From Vicia villosa (lineage: Eukaryota; Streptophyta; Magnoliopsida; Fabales; Fabaceae), in assembly GCF_029867415.1 (NCBI RefSeq), contig NC_081185.1, forward strand, positions 72,265,553 to 72,329,552: a stretch of DNA of 64,000 nucleotides. The letters are read 5' to 3'. Shown piece after piece: positions 10,547-22,089 of this stretch. Both the position numbers and the translations under genes were made by a program. Under the pieces are notes generated by a model, which was not told where the DNA came from, searched no databases, and was given only the letters and a program-made list of their open reading frames with translations. How positions within the stretch are numbered: position 1 is the stretch's first letter; every line of letters starts with the position of its first letter.

Positions 10547-12680
10547 TTAGATACCAAAATTGCAGGACTGAACAAAGTCTAACTCGTAATCGACATACTT
10601 AGACCAAAGTGGTTTGAATTGAGTCATTGCAATATCAAGCCATGGTTTCATGTTACCATTGAAATGCACCACAGCTGCGTTGTTAATTTCGTCCATGCTG
10701 ATGCTTGGGTTATAACCAAGTCCCAAAACATGCCATGATTTATCCAGCGGCTTTGTCGTTGAGTAGTATGTGATTAGACCTGGTGGCAATGTCCCTAATT
10801 TCCATAGCGTTCGGTTCTCGTTCTGCAGCAGCATGAACATAGCATGTTATACTACATGAATACATAATATAGATTTGTATTTGAAATTGAAGAAAATTAA
10901 ATAAAAGCTCAAAAGTGTTACCAGATTCTGCCAGTAATGATACTCTTCTGTACATTTTTCCCTTCTCCAAGCATCCAAATCGAAGAAATTCATTCCATAA
11001 GCCCAAGCACAAGTCTTTGGATTAAATCGAGCTTTGATCAAAGGATGCGAGAAATTCATGTATTGTGCATATCGATGAAATGAGCCAAAACATGTTTCTA
11101 CAGCTCCATTCACCTTGCCATCCATGTCAATCTTCCATAAACCGGTAAGGTCCTTCTGAACTACTATGTCATCATCCAAAAACAAAACTTTATGCAACTT
11201 CGGATACATTTCCGGTAAGTAGAATCTCAAATGGTTCAATATCGACAAATATTTTGGATTCCTGAACTTCATATTTGTTGTGTCCTTTGTAGCATTCTCA
11301 AGCTTGTTCTCAAAGTAAAATCTTTGTAGGTTAGCAGACTCGAGCTGTCGAAGAACCGGCACGTAAGAGGAATTCAGGAATTTGTAATCCTCAACTGCCT
11401 TAACTTCAACGTGTGCACCGTTGTAATCTTTTAACTTGAACATCACTTGCATAGCTCCAAGATTCATCTTGTCGGTCACAACATGAAACACATGTTTCCA
11501 TGGTTCCTTCGCGTTCTTTGTCGCTGAATTAACCACAACAGATGCAGCTACAACGTTGTCCGAGAACAAAGCGTAGTGGTAAAGACTAGGATCTTCAACT
11601 TCAGGAGGAGTAGGCTTCCCTTCATCTGTATACTTCTCCGGATGAGCAATCCGCTCTTCCATCAGCCTCATTGTTAAACAATGCAAGCTCTTCGGAATGG
11701 ACTTGGCCGCAATCAAACTCGAGAAAGCACCCTGCTTCTTCGATTTCGTTAACTGCTCGTTAACAGCAAAAATAGTATCCTTCAACTTCTGAATCTTCAG
11801 CTGGTTATCAAACGACTCCTTGGCTTCACCAATCACCTGGCGCGTGGTTTTAATCCGCTCCTTCACTTCCTTCTCCAATTGACGAACTACTGCTTCATCC
11901 ACCGGGATCGCATCATTACTGAAAAGAGTCCTGTATTGAGGCTTGCTCATCAAATCCGAGAAATTTCGCGATAGTTCCGCAAAAATCCTAACGAGCTTCG
12001 AACTCTCAAGCTTGAGCTTTCGTGCATAAGAAGCATACGTAAGCGCCAAAGACTTGTGATCATCGGCTTGCTTACGGATCTGATCCAACCGAGGCTTAAG
12101 CGGATCCGTTTTCAACGCTAAAACGGATCTCCTTATCGATTCAAATCCATGTACAGAACCATCATCAGAATCCTAATACAACAAAACCATAACAACAGAT
12201 TAACACACCTTCATCAAATCAAATCTCTTTCCTTTCCTAGATAAACTATATCATAAAATTACAACAAAAAATTAACATTACTACATCAAATCTCTATACT
12301 TACTTTCCCAGAAAAAAACAAAATTTTCCATCAAACCCTAAATGATTCCGGAAAGAATCAGATCCCAACCCACAAGAACCTAGATAGTAAGATCCAAAAC
12401 CAACCCAACCCCACAAATTTTTTCCTCAAATCAAACAAACCCAGAAACAAAAAAGACAAAAATTAACAAACTTTACAACAAAAAAATCACAATCACAAAA
12501 AGGGGTGTTACAAAATTCAGAAAGTGAAAACAAAAAGCTTACCAAGTGGTGTTGTTGATGAGAGGAATAAGAATGGGCAGTGAAGAGAAACGAGAGAGTG
12601 AGGAAAATGCAGAGAGCGATGAGTGTGAAGGGGGAGCTGAAGGGTCGGATCCTGGTGCGAGGAAAACGAGGATTTACCAT
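10547..12680 (-). CDS. GAUT8: GAUT8/QUASIMODO1-type galacturonosyltransferase, 3 exons (12680-12543, 12172-10922, 10822-10547)
   Basis: A Golgi type II membrane glycosyltransferase of family GT8, expected to act in homogalacturonan (pectin) synthesis. Exon 1 encodes a short basic cytosolic tail and one membrane anchor (about residues 16-34). Exon 2 encodes residues 47-463 and exon 3 residues 464-554, ending at TAA (10547-10549 on +). Both introns are GT-AG and phase 0, and all junctions read through. The catalytic domain has the metal-binding triplet in LFLDDDIVV (DDD 379-381) and the C-terminal HFNGNMKPW (516-524), both intact. The stem is rich in charged helices, as usual. The 554-aa length is close to the 559 aa of Arabidopsis GAUT8, and the stem (IRKQADDH, SKLVRIFAELSRN) fits GAUT8 better than its sister GAUT9. 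The gene looks functional. Orthology is from remembered family sequences. Confidence 0.95.
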
Positions 12681-12842
12681 GTTTTGTTGTTTTTGTGAAT
12701 CGGAGAGTGTGATGGTTTGGTTGATTCAGAAGAAGCAACACTTACTGAATCAAACTTCGAATCTGAAAATTCATGTGTGAAAATTAACAGAGATTTTGTT
12801 TCTCTCTCAAACACTGTCTTCTTCTTCGAGTGCAGAGAGGAA

Positions 12843-12851
12843 ATTTTATAG
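12843..12851 (-). promoter_or_regulatory. Probable TATA box of the GAUT8-like gene
   Basis: The reverse strand reads CTATAAAAT about 165 bases upstream of the ATG at 12680. A CT-rich 5' leader with GAAGAAGAAG follows, which is typical of plant 5' UTRs. Transcription would start near 12815. Confidence 0.55.
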
Positions 12852-13072
12852 ACGCGTTTATAGTTTTTTAGCTTAAATTATTAGTTGTCTTGTTTTTTTA
12901 CTAGTGGGTTTTATATGGGAAAAAGTTTGTGCATATTTATGGGTGTACTTATTTGAGAAGTATTAAATTTGAGGTGTGAATGTGGAGTAATAAATAAATA
13001 AATATATTTTCTATTATATTTTTTAAATAGAGAAATGATAATATAAATAATTTTGTTGTTTTTTTCTTAAAT
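12852..13072. other. Upstream region of the GAUT8-like gene
   Basis: AT-rich DNA without open frames, ending at the target-site duplication of the hAT element. It is the proximal promoter region by position; no further motif can be claimed. Confidence 0.4.
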
Positions 13073-13080
13073 GTTGTTGC

Positions 13081-13487
13081 CAGTGGCGGAACTAGGTCCA
13101 ATATTTTGAGGGGCCAAATATATATAATATATATAGTATGATTTTAAATTACAATTTGTGATCGCAACTGCGGTTGTTATATCGCTAATTTAATAGTCTT
13201 TGTAACTATATAACTGCAATGAATTAAAACAATACGTTTCGCCGCCATCAAAATTGCATAAACAATTTTATTTATGGTTCTTCAAGTATTTCAATGGAAC
13301 ACAAAATATCATAATCTCAAAATTCAATACTCACTTTCTATTTTTATATAATGAAAAATCTTAACATCAAATATTTAGAATACTAATATATTTCAAACAC
13401 CACTCATCTAAAAATCATGATGCAATTACAACAGCTATGATCACGTCAATAATTTAAAATTTGGATAAATAATTAATTTTTGATAAA

Positions 13488-13534
<47 letters not shown>

Positions 13535-13851
13535 CAGTACTAATACTAGAATCATATAAAATATATATTTTTAATGCATTTCTACTCAAATGATTGTAGT
13601 ATACAGCTTTTGAAATTAAGCCGTAAAAATATCAAGTCAAGTTCTAATATTCCACTACCGTCAAAACAAATATAATAACAATAGAAAAATACTCATGCTG
13701 AGTGTAGAATAGGGGACATCAAAGCTTTAACCACTTGTTCATTTAACTTTTTCATTAACAATTTGGCGTAAGTAATATAGATAAATAATATATTTGATAA
13801 AATATTGGGGTGGCCATGGCAACCCCTTGTCCCAACGTGGCTCCGCCACTG
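13081..13851. mobile_element. Non-autonomous hAT transposon, 771 bp, with 8-bp TSD
   Basis: The element begins CAGTGGCGGA and ends TCCGCCACTG, an inverted pair that continues imperfectly for several more bases. It is flanked on both sides by GTTGTTGC (13073-13080 and 13852-13859), the 8-bp duplication expected of hAT. There is no transposase. A run of about 38 alternating TA bases lies at about 13493-13530. It sits roughly 400 bp upstream of the GAUT8-like start codon. Confidence 0.9.
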
Positions 13852-15317
13852 GTTGTTGCCAAGTTCACATTAAGAAGTCCATGGATATTAGGGATATTAT
13901 GGGTTTCTGTCTTTGCTTGAAATTAAAAACTTTTAAATGATTCAAAGATATAGTGTAGGAGTAAGATGATTTAAGGTGGGTGATAATTAGGTTGATGGTG
14001 TGATAGAGATCAAATGGAAGGTGTTGTGGTTTTTTACTCAACACTTTCGGGAATTTTTAGTTGATCGTTCTATTTTAGATGGAGTTATGTTTTAGATGTT
14101 GCATGTAGAAGAAATTATTGACCTCTCAATTCATTTTCATATCACTAAGATTGATAAGGCGATCTCTTAGAGTGACGGTAATAAAAGTCCTAACATCTCT
14201 TTAGGAAGGATTTAGGTTTAATGTTCAATCAATTCTTTAGTTTAGCTACTCTTTTGCGTAGTTTCTCCTTTTATTTTGTGACCTTGTTCCCTAAAATTGC
14301 ATCCTCGTTCTAATTCGGGGATTTTAGGCCGATCTCTCTGTTGGGGTCTTTGTATAAGCTTGTAGCAAAAATGTTGGGGTCTGTTGGCCGTCAAGGTTAG
14401 CTAAAGTTATGAATAAACTAATCTCGCATGCCCTATCAACTTTTCTTAAGGAGAGACTCTTGGTGGATGGGATTGTGGTGGTGAATTAGTTGGTATATTC
14501 ATGTAAGATATCTAAGAAAAATTACTTTAACTTCAAGGTAAAATTTGAAAAAGCCTATGATTATGTTAGTTGAAACTTTCTCGAGTATATGTTGGTTATA
14601 TTTTATTTTTATTCAAGATGTTGAGCTTGGACAAAAGCTGACGTGTTTTCTGGTAACCTTGTCGTTCTTGTTAATGGTTGACACACACAACAAATTAGTA
14701 GTTAGCAGGGGTCCCAACAAGGTGACCATTTAACCCCTTTTCTCTTTCTTCCTGTGCTGGAAGGTCTTAATGGGTTAGTTGACATGGCGGTGGAACTTGA
14801 CTTTTCTAGGCTTAGGTTGGGAACCTTAAATTTTATGATCTCCTGTCTTCAGTATGCAAACGATGCCCTTATACAGGCTTTAGCCTCGGTGGGGAACCTT
14901 TCGTTTATCAAAGTCATTCTTTTAGCCTTTGAGATTTCCTCGGCTCTTCGTGTTATTTTTTCTAAGAGCTGATTGATTGGTATTAATGTGGATCCATGGT
15001 TTATGGAGTTAGTTAGATATTTTCTTCATTGTATACCATTTTTCTATTTGCTCTTTTAAAAATTCTTGAAGATGCTTGTTAAAGTTTGAAATTATTAGGA
15101 TGCAAAAGAGGTTTATGGGTGGAGTCGAATGTGATGCGAAGATCTCTTGGGTCAATTGGTCTAATGTTTGTAACCCTAAGAAGGAATGAGGTTTAGGGGT
15201 TTGTGATCTCTTGTTAGTAAATCTTGCCTTACAAGGGAAATAACATTGAAGGCTTATTTCTAGACAGTCGGGGTTGTGTCATGCTATACTTACTATAAAG
15301 TATGGGTATCAAGTTGT

Positions 15318-16858
15318 TGTTAGACGATAAGAATGGTCTAGAGGGGGGTGAATAGACCACCTTTTTCGACTTAAGAAAATTTTAGCTTTTGAAACGTGAC
15401 TTCCCTGAATCACTTAATCGTCTAAGAGCGATTATGTTATCGGGGACCGGATATGTGCACTAAATCGAACGGATGAAAATGTCAAGTTATGAATTATGTT
15501 TTGACGAATATATCGATTGTATCAATTGCACACTATATGGTATATTACTCACAATGAGCGTTTTCACTAAAAATTTGAACAAAAATTTGATTGAGTAATT
15601 TTATCGAACACTTGGTGATCGATATTTTACCTAACCTTAGTTTTTGTTCAACAATGGAAATAAACGAAAACAAAGGAAAACAAGATAAAGTAAAAACGAT
15701 AAGGAACACTATATTTGTTTAGGCAGTTCCTCTATCGTCCTCGCAGGAGTATGTCTGCCCCTAATTTCAAATGAAATTAGGAAAGTTTTATTAGATTGCA
15801 AAATGTTTAACAAGGATAGAAAGTACCAATCACCAACTACACACATGCAGTAAAATTGACTACAATTCGATCCTCCCCTTGATTCAAGTTGAATCAAGTC
15901 AATGTCTATGATCTTCACCGATCAAGACCCCGATCATTCCCTTCTCAATCCTCCGGTTGTAGCAAGTTTGTTGAGCGGATCTTCAATCCGTCAATCCCTT
16001 ATGCACGGCTGAATTGATTACCAAAGCGAATCGATCGTCAAAAACCTTCGAGCAAAATCTTTGATGAAGAAGGAAAAACCCTAAGGTTTTATACAAGAAA
16101 CACCCTCAACAATCTTCACTCGAACAAGATGAATGTCTACCGTCGAATCTCGAACAAGACAAATATCTACCGTCGAACCTTATCAACACACGTTCCTTAC
16201 TTCGATCGAGAAAGATGATTATGTGTGATTCTCGATCAATAGGCGAAAGGTTGAAGATGAGAAGAAGCTGAGTCTATCTTTCACGTTTCTTGTTAAAATG
16301 CTTGAGAATGATCACTTGAGTATTTATACCACATACAATGCATAGGCTAACTTGAAAACAACATAAAATCAGATTTATTAGCGACAGGTCGACCTGCTCT
16401 CTGCATAGGTCGACCTATTGAGTGTGTTGCACCTGAAAATGAGCAATGTGTGACACTTGCGTCGACCTGAAGGGTCGGCGTGCGTATTCCCGTGAGTTCC
16501 TCAAACTACCATGCGTCGACCTAAGGAAGCAATGCGTCGACACATTCTGTTTTTGCACTTGAGTAACCAAAATTTGATGCGTCGACCTGAAGGGTCGGCG
16601 TGCGTATTCCCGTGAGTTCCTCAAAATACCAATGCGTCGACCTAAGGAAGCAATGCGTCGACGCATTCAGCTTTTACCTGAATTCCTTCACAAAGGACTT
16701 GTAGTAGGTCGACCTATATTATGTGTGAGTCGACCTATTGGTGTCTTGTGGCCAAAAGTGCTTGTTTTAGTTGCATTTGCTCGATTTCTATGATTCCACT
16801 TAAGTTGTAGTTGATTCACAATATTTTGACATCATGAAAACTACACCTTGCCCTCACA
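15318..16858. mobile_element. Solo LTR, 1541 bp, inserted in the LINE with 5-bp TSD
   Basis: The element starts TGTTAGACGATAAG and ends CTTGCCCTCACA, so it has TG...CA ends. It is flanked by GTTGT on both sides (15313-15317 and 16859-16863). No internal retrotransposon coding sequence is present, and LINE sequence lies on either side, so this is the product of LTR-LTR recombination. Its superfamily cannot be set from the LTR alone. Confidence 0.8.
16459..16678. repeat. Two tandem ~100-bp copies inside the solo LTR, rich in GTCGAC
   Basis: The block 16459-16558 recurs at 16579-16678 (period 120). Each holds GCGTCGACCTGAAGGGTCGG and a second GCGTCGAC site near its end. Outside the copies, AGGTCGACCT palindromes recur at about 16387-16425 and 16707-16735. 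Confidence 0.8.
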
Positions 16859-17325
16859 GTTGTTTCCTCCCTTATTGATAGTCGATCCTTTTGAAACTGT
16901 TTTACTTCTTCCTGATGGAAAGGGGTGTCCCTCTTATATTCCAAGAGAGAAACCTTTGAATGGTTTGCGAAGGATATGAGGAGGAGGGTGGGGGTCAGGT
17001 ATTCTTATATCCTTCTAGTATAATACATGGGTGGAGATTTTTCCAAATTGAAGGGTCTTTTTTATAGGATTTTTCCTTATTTAAAACCATAAAGAAAAGA
17101 GAGTGGGAGAGGTTTGTTCTTTGATGTGAGGTAATCTTGTATGGGATTTTCAATAGAGAATATCTTTCTTTGTGTGTGGTTGTGCATGTATGACTATCAA
17201 TTGGTTTTGATGATGACAGTTGTCAAATAGCATGATAACTCTTAAGTCAAACGAATTTTTATATTGATGATATCTCTTAAAAGAGTTTTTTTTTTGTGAT
17301 AAATATAAAAGGGGGAGTCGATAAC

Positions 17326-17430
17326 AAGTGGATCCTAATGATGGCATATGAACAAGAATATATATCTCAATCCTCATCAGTCAGATATTTAAGTGGATCC
17401 TAATGATGGCATATGAACAAGAATATATAT
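17326..17430. repeat. Direct duplication of ~39 bp at 65-bp period
   Basis: AAGTGGATCCTAATGATGGC and the ATATGAACAAGAATATATAT that follows it occur at 17326 and again at 17391. A third partial copy (GAACAAGAATATATA) follows directly. Confidence 0.8.
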
Positions 17431-17454
17431 GAACAAGAATATATAGTTAAAGTG

Positions 17455-17812
17455 TTAGACAATGTTGAATCAAGCTGAGGAGCTTGTGTCAATGAAAGAT
17501 CTCAAATTAGTTGCCTTAAAATCTGATGATTGTCAATACTTGATGCAATAACTTCTACAATTGACTATTTGTGACATGTTACCAAAATATGTAAGGGTGA
17601 CTATAACCCGATTGTGCTTATTCTTCAATGTTATATGTAGTAAAGTCATTGATCCTGGAAATTTAGATGAGTTGGAACATGAGACCGCAATTATCTTATG
17701 TCAATTAGAGATTTATTTCCCTCAATCAATTTTTTGACATTAAGGTTCACTTAGTTGTTCATCTAATAAGGCAGATTAGATTTTGTGGTTCAGCTTATTT
17801 AAGGTGAATGTA
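17455..17812 (+). pseudogene. CACTA (En/Spm) transposase fragment, DUF4218 region
   Basis: On + this reads as the conserved C-terminal block of TNP2-type CACTA transposases: LVSMKDLKLVALKSDDCQYL, a PKYVRVTITRLC segment, SKVIDPGNLDELE, AIILCQLEIYFP and VHLVVHLIRQI. Two stops or frame breaks interrupt it (17549 region and about 17734). Only this block remains; no CACTA ends were seen nearby. Confidence 0.75.
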
Positions 17813-18055
17813 TCTGGTAGAGCGATACATGTCTTTACCAAGCCCTTACATTCCCCTACTTTTAATTATTTTTTATCCAAGTTGGGTCTTTGTAGTATCC
17901 AAAGTCCATCTTGAGGGGAGATATTAGCTATAGTCATGTGTATATGATAGGCTACTATACTGTACATATTAGTTACCACACACACTCATTTATTATGTAC
18001 ATATACTTCACATTGTAACCATTATCTGCAATCAATGTAACAGTAATCTTCATCT
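17813..18055 (+). mobile_element. copia 3' terminus: end of RNase H, purine tract and LTR fragment
   Basis: Directly after the CACTA block the + strand reads HVFTKPLHSPTFNYFLSKLG, the usual end of copia RNase H, then TTGAGGGGAG at about 17912-17921 and an LTR-like stretch starting ATATTAGCTATA. The abrupt change from CACTA to copia within a few bases marks a deletion or insertion junction. Confidence 0.65.
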
Positions 18056-18706
18056 ATCTCTTTCCCTCTTCTTGAGTGTAACAAACTTTCTCTTCTCTAT
18101 GATGAGTTCTTGCATCATTGACAATTTTTTAAGACCATGCTGACCTTGTTTTTCTTGAGCTATAAGACCATTATTGTAACCTGAAGAGTTGATAGTATTC
18201 GGAATTTGACCTAAGTTGTCTGAGCCTCTTTGAGTTGGGTTGGGTGTGTACATTCCCATAGGTAGTCCTGTTCCTCCACTTTAATTTATCTTTGAGCAGT
18301 TTTAACTTTTGAGTAAATATATACATTGGGAAGCCAAGGATGGTTTAATCACAAACCTCTTTCATATTCTTTCTACAATCCATGCGTGTCATTTAAATAT
18401 CCATGAATCTAAATCGAGAGATTACCTTCCCTTTATCAAAATTGAAAATAAGGAGAGCGAAATGATACTATACTTGGTTCTAGATAAAATATAGTAGGAA
18501 ATTGAAGAACATGAGCTGGTCCAAGATTGGTTTCAAATGGACATGTCTAACCTCTTCTTCGTACCAAGTGAAATTGGTACCTTTAGTAGGGATATGAATA
18601 AAATTGTATGTGCCAAACCATTATTGAAATTCTACCTTAGGAATTTTTTAGATAGGTTATGAGAACCCTTGTAATCATTAGCATCTATGATGCAATTAAA
18701 ATTTTA
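18056..18706. other. Unassigned stretch
   Basis: Short open frames occur on both strands (for example 18050-18259 on -, Asn/Gln-rich, and 18309-18494 on +), but none has a recognisable domain. They may be retrotransposon gag debris. Confidence 0.3.
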
Positions 18707-19742
18707 GAGAAAAGTCTATTTTGGTCCCTCATAAATTACACAATTTAAATTAGTTCCTAATAAAAAAAGGATCCAATTTAATCTTTTATAAAATTTAACC
18801 GAGTTATTTTTTTCATGCTTTTAAATCATAACTGGATTGTCATGTCGGCTTTTATTTTTTATTTTTGATGTTTTAAATACTAAATTGATTTTTAATTATA
18901 ATTTTATTTTTAAACAATTATGAATTAATAATATCAAAAAAGACAAAATTGTTTTTTATATGGAATTGAACCCATGACTTTTAACCAATATTTTTAGGCT
19001 TTACTACTAGTCCAATGTAGATTCATGACAAATAATTTCTGTGATTTTTAATAATATTAAATAATTTTGAATTTAAAATAAAAATTTAAAATTTATACCA
19101 ATAAGGTCTCAAACTCTAGTCAGTTCAAATTAAATGATAGTACAAATTAATTTCTATTTTTAATATTCTTAATAATGAATATTTAAGTTAATAATTTAAA
19201 ACAAATATTTACTTATTTCAAATAATAACCAAATAAATATTTACTAATTTAAATAATACAATAATTTAAAAATAAAATTAATAAAATATAAATTCTAAAT
19301 ATAATTAATCAATATTTAATTGAATAACTATTAAACTAATAGATCAATATTTAGTTTGAATTAACTAAATAATTTTAAAAATTAATTGATTATTTAATTT
19401 AAATTGATTAAATATTTTAACAATTAATTGAATTATTATTAAATTAATTGAATTATTATTTAATTTGAATTAGTTTGAAAAAAGTTAAAATTTATTTGTG
19501 TGTTATTTAATTTATTTCTAGTTGATCAAATATATTGAGGATTTATATTTTATAAATTTATTTTTAAATTGGTGTATTATTTGAAATTAGTAAATATTTA
19601 TTTGTGTGTTATTTGAAATAAGGAAATGTTTGTTCTAAATTATTAAGTTAAGTATTTATTATTAAGAATATTAACAATAGAAATTGATTTGTCTAGTTGT
19701 AAAGTGATTATCATTTATCGGACTTAGGATTGAGACTCCATT

Positions 19743-20572
19743 TAGGGATGGCAATTTGGCCCATCCCCAGTGGGTACCCACAAAAACCCCATATCGGGTA
19801 GGGTAAATACCCATAAAAATGGGTATGGACACGAGCACGGATAATTATCCATTAAAATATGCGGGTATGGGTGCGGGCACGGGTACCTTACTACCCAACC
19901 CGCCCCATACCCACACTACATATTTCAATAATGTCATTTATATTACTCCCTCAGTTCCTTTTTAATTGTCGTTTTAGAAGAATTTTTTTGTTCCTATTTA
20001 AGTGTCGTTTTATAATTTAATGTTATAATTTGTCATTTATACCCTTACTTTCTCAATAACTCCACCTCAAATTTTTTAATTAGTTATTGGAAAAAGAGAG
20101 TGTGTGGTTGAATTTATTTGGAAAGAGAAAAATAAATAAGGGTATAATAGAAAAAGTAACTCTAATAATCCACTATCTTGGTTGAAGAGCTTTTTGCTAA
20201 AACGACACTTAAAAAGGAACGGAGGGAGTATTATATAAAAATGTATGGTTCTAATTTTTTTAAAAAAATATATCGCTATTAAATCATTACACATTTTAAT
20301 AAAAGTGTTTATTTGTTTCTTAACTCAACAATAACATACATAATTTTTTTAATATTGTTAAAAAGACTTAAATTATATGATATTTTGTAATTAAACGATT
20401 TAATTTTACTATAAATGCGGGTAAACGGGTACGGGTATGGGCATTGAGGTACCCATAGAGTATGGGTACGGGCATGAATATTGATACTCATGCAGGTTTG
20501 AGCTCGGGTACGAGGATTTTTTTAAACTGCGGGTATGGGGACAGGTACTATAGTACCCTGCTGCCATCCCTA
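19743..20572. mobile_element. Non-autonomous hAT transposon, 830 bp, with 8-bp TSD
   Basis: The ends are TAGGGATGGCA and TGCCATCCCTA, flanked by ACTCCATT at 19735-19742 and 20573-20580. The subterminal regions are unusually GC-rich for this neighbourhood, with repeated GGGTAC/GGGTATGGG motifs in both arms. It lies inside long-TIR element A and is itself interrupted by a Stowaway MITE. Confidence 0.9.
19946..20228. mobile_element. Stowaway-type MITE, 283 bp, TA target
   Basis: The ends are CTCCCTCAGTTCC and GGAACGGAGGGAG, flanked by TA on both sides (19944-19945, 20229-20230). The arms hold matching TGTCGTTTTA and TAAAACGACA motifs, so it can fold into a hairpin. It is nested in the hAT element. 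Confidence 0.9.
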
Positions 20573-21123
20573 ACTCCATTGGTACAAATTTTGTAATTTT
20601 TGTTTTAAATTCAGAATTATTTAATATTATTAAAAATCTTGGGAATTATTTGTCATGAATGCATATTGACCTAATGGTAAAGACATAAGATATTGTTTAA
20701 AAGTCTTGGGTGTGATTCTTTATAAGAAACAATTTTGATATTTTTGAATATTATTAAATCAGAATTATTTTAAAATAAAATTAAAAATTAAAAAATTAAT
20801 TAAGAATTAAAAAAATGAAAAATAGAAAATAAAATACAACGTGGCATTCCGTTCAATCACAGTTTAAAAGTAGAAAAAAATATTGATTTGAAAAAAATAT
20901 TAATAAAAAAACTAATATGGTCCGGTTAAATTTTATAAGGGATTAAATCTAATCCTTTTTTTTTTGTGAGAGACTAATTTAAGTTGTGTAATTTTTTTAT
21001 GAGGTCAAAATGAGTCTTCACTTTTTAAATTACTTATGTAACACCAGGAAATTGTGTTGATAATGAATTGATTCAAGAGAGAGCCAAAGACAACCCTTAT
21101 TAATTAATGAGTTATTACTTATA

Positions 21124-21126
<3 letters not shown>

Positions 21127-21176
<50 letters not shown>
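21127..21176. repeat. (TA)n microsatellite, about 50 bp
   Basis: An uninterrupted run of alternating T and A just outside the right end of element A. Confidence 0.95.
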
Positions 21177-21179
<3 letters not shown>

Positions 21180-21663
21180 AATTTATTTTTATAAAATTTT
21201 CAAGATATCTAGTAAAAACAACTTATAACATATATAAAAATAATTTAAATATATTTTATCTTTTGTTATAAAAAAAACTTATAGGAGCTTATTCATAAGC
21301 GTTAATTTTGTTAAGTACTTGTGCTATAAGCTGCAAATGAATTGTTTATCAAAATAATTTTGTTTAGGTGAAATATTTTGAATTCATATTGTAACAAAAA
21401 TTTTAGGGTCAAATATGTTTCAAATCTCTATAAGTTTGTTATTTTCATTTTTAGTCTCTGTAAAAATTTCATTAAAGAATTATCCCCCAAATACTTACCG
21501 TCAACATTTTTGGTCCCTGACGTTAGATGTGAGTAACAGAAGTTAACGTGGAATTACAAGTGGATTATTTGTTTTTTAATTTTTTCAATTAACAGCGTTG
21601 TCACATGCGTTTTATGGTTTATTCTTAATATTCCTAAATGGTTTATAAGTTGCCAATTAACAG

Positions 21664-22089
21664 ATGAGAAGCCCTAATTTCTCTGTTCTTCCAAGTTGCC
21701 TCTCTTCTTCTTCCCCTTCACTAAGAGCGTCGTCTCGGGCTTCAAGAAGAAAGCTGAAACACAAAGCTGCAACAATGTTATTTTCAAAGACAAACTCAAC
21801 AAACGTACCACCTATGTCATCCTCATATGTGAAAAGTCATGGTGGACTCATGTGTGGTTGTCAAGGGCGATTTATTTCATATCACTACAAGAAGGGACCC
21901 AACAAAGATAAGATGTTTTGGAGATGTCCATACTAGAGGAGTGATGAAACTTACAATTTTTACATTTGGGATAAAGATATGGAAGCTAAAACTATAAACG
22001 AAGATGAGAGTAAGAAGAATGAAAATGAAAATGTTACTTATTGTAATCTTTTTATGTTTAATCTGTACTTTATGTTCAGTAAATGTTGA
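21664..22089 (+). pseudogene. GRF-type zinc-finger protein pseudogene inside the MULE
   Basis: From ATG 21664 the frame encodes a Ser/Arg-rich start, then GLMCGCQGRFISYHYKKGPN and KMFWRCP (residues 61-89), the first part of a GRF zinc finger. A TAG at 21934-21936 stops it within the finger. The same frame then continues with RSDETYNFYIWDKDM, which looks like the rest of the finger with the expected Cys replaced by Tyr, and runs to TGA at 22087-22089. GRF fingers occur in nucleic-acid-binding proteins and are spread by plant transposons. The stop plus the lost ligand make it a pseudogene. Confidence 0.65.

Larger units (their letters stand above)
13960..17160 (+). pseudogene. L1-type LINE remnant (reverse transcriptase), split by a solo LTR
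   Basis: Read on +, the stretch 13960-15317 gives LINE reverse-transcriptase blocks in order, with frameshifts: a DGNKSP-like segment (about 14170), FRPISLLGSLYKLVAK (about 14320-14370), FEKAYD (about 14545), a DPLTPFLF-like block (about 14720) and LQYANDALI (about 14855), where the usual YADD has become YAND. After the solo LTR (15318-16858), segments resembling the C-terminal LINE region (KDMRRRVG, then HKEKR-like) continue to about 17160. Many stops make it inactive. Confidence 0.7.
18707..21021. mobile_element. Long-TIR non-autonomous transposon, family member A (about 2.3 kb)
   Basis: The left arm, from about 18707 (AAAGTCTATTTTGGTCCCTC), and the reverse complement of the right arm, ending at about 21021, match over several hundred bases with indels. 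Shared blocks include TTACACAATTTAAATTAG, AAAATTTAACCG and the TCATGACAAATAATT region deeper in. The ends are GTGAAGAC-like. I could not find a convincing target duplication, so the exact ends and superfamily are open; the arms resemble Mutator-type foldback elements. It contains a nested hAT. Confidence 0.65.

Noticed and set aside
18698..21030. 9-bp target duplication for long-TIR element A
   Set aside because: AAAATTTTA on the left and TTTTTAAAT on the right are only similar AT-rich runs; no exact match supports a boundary.
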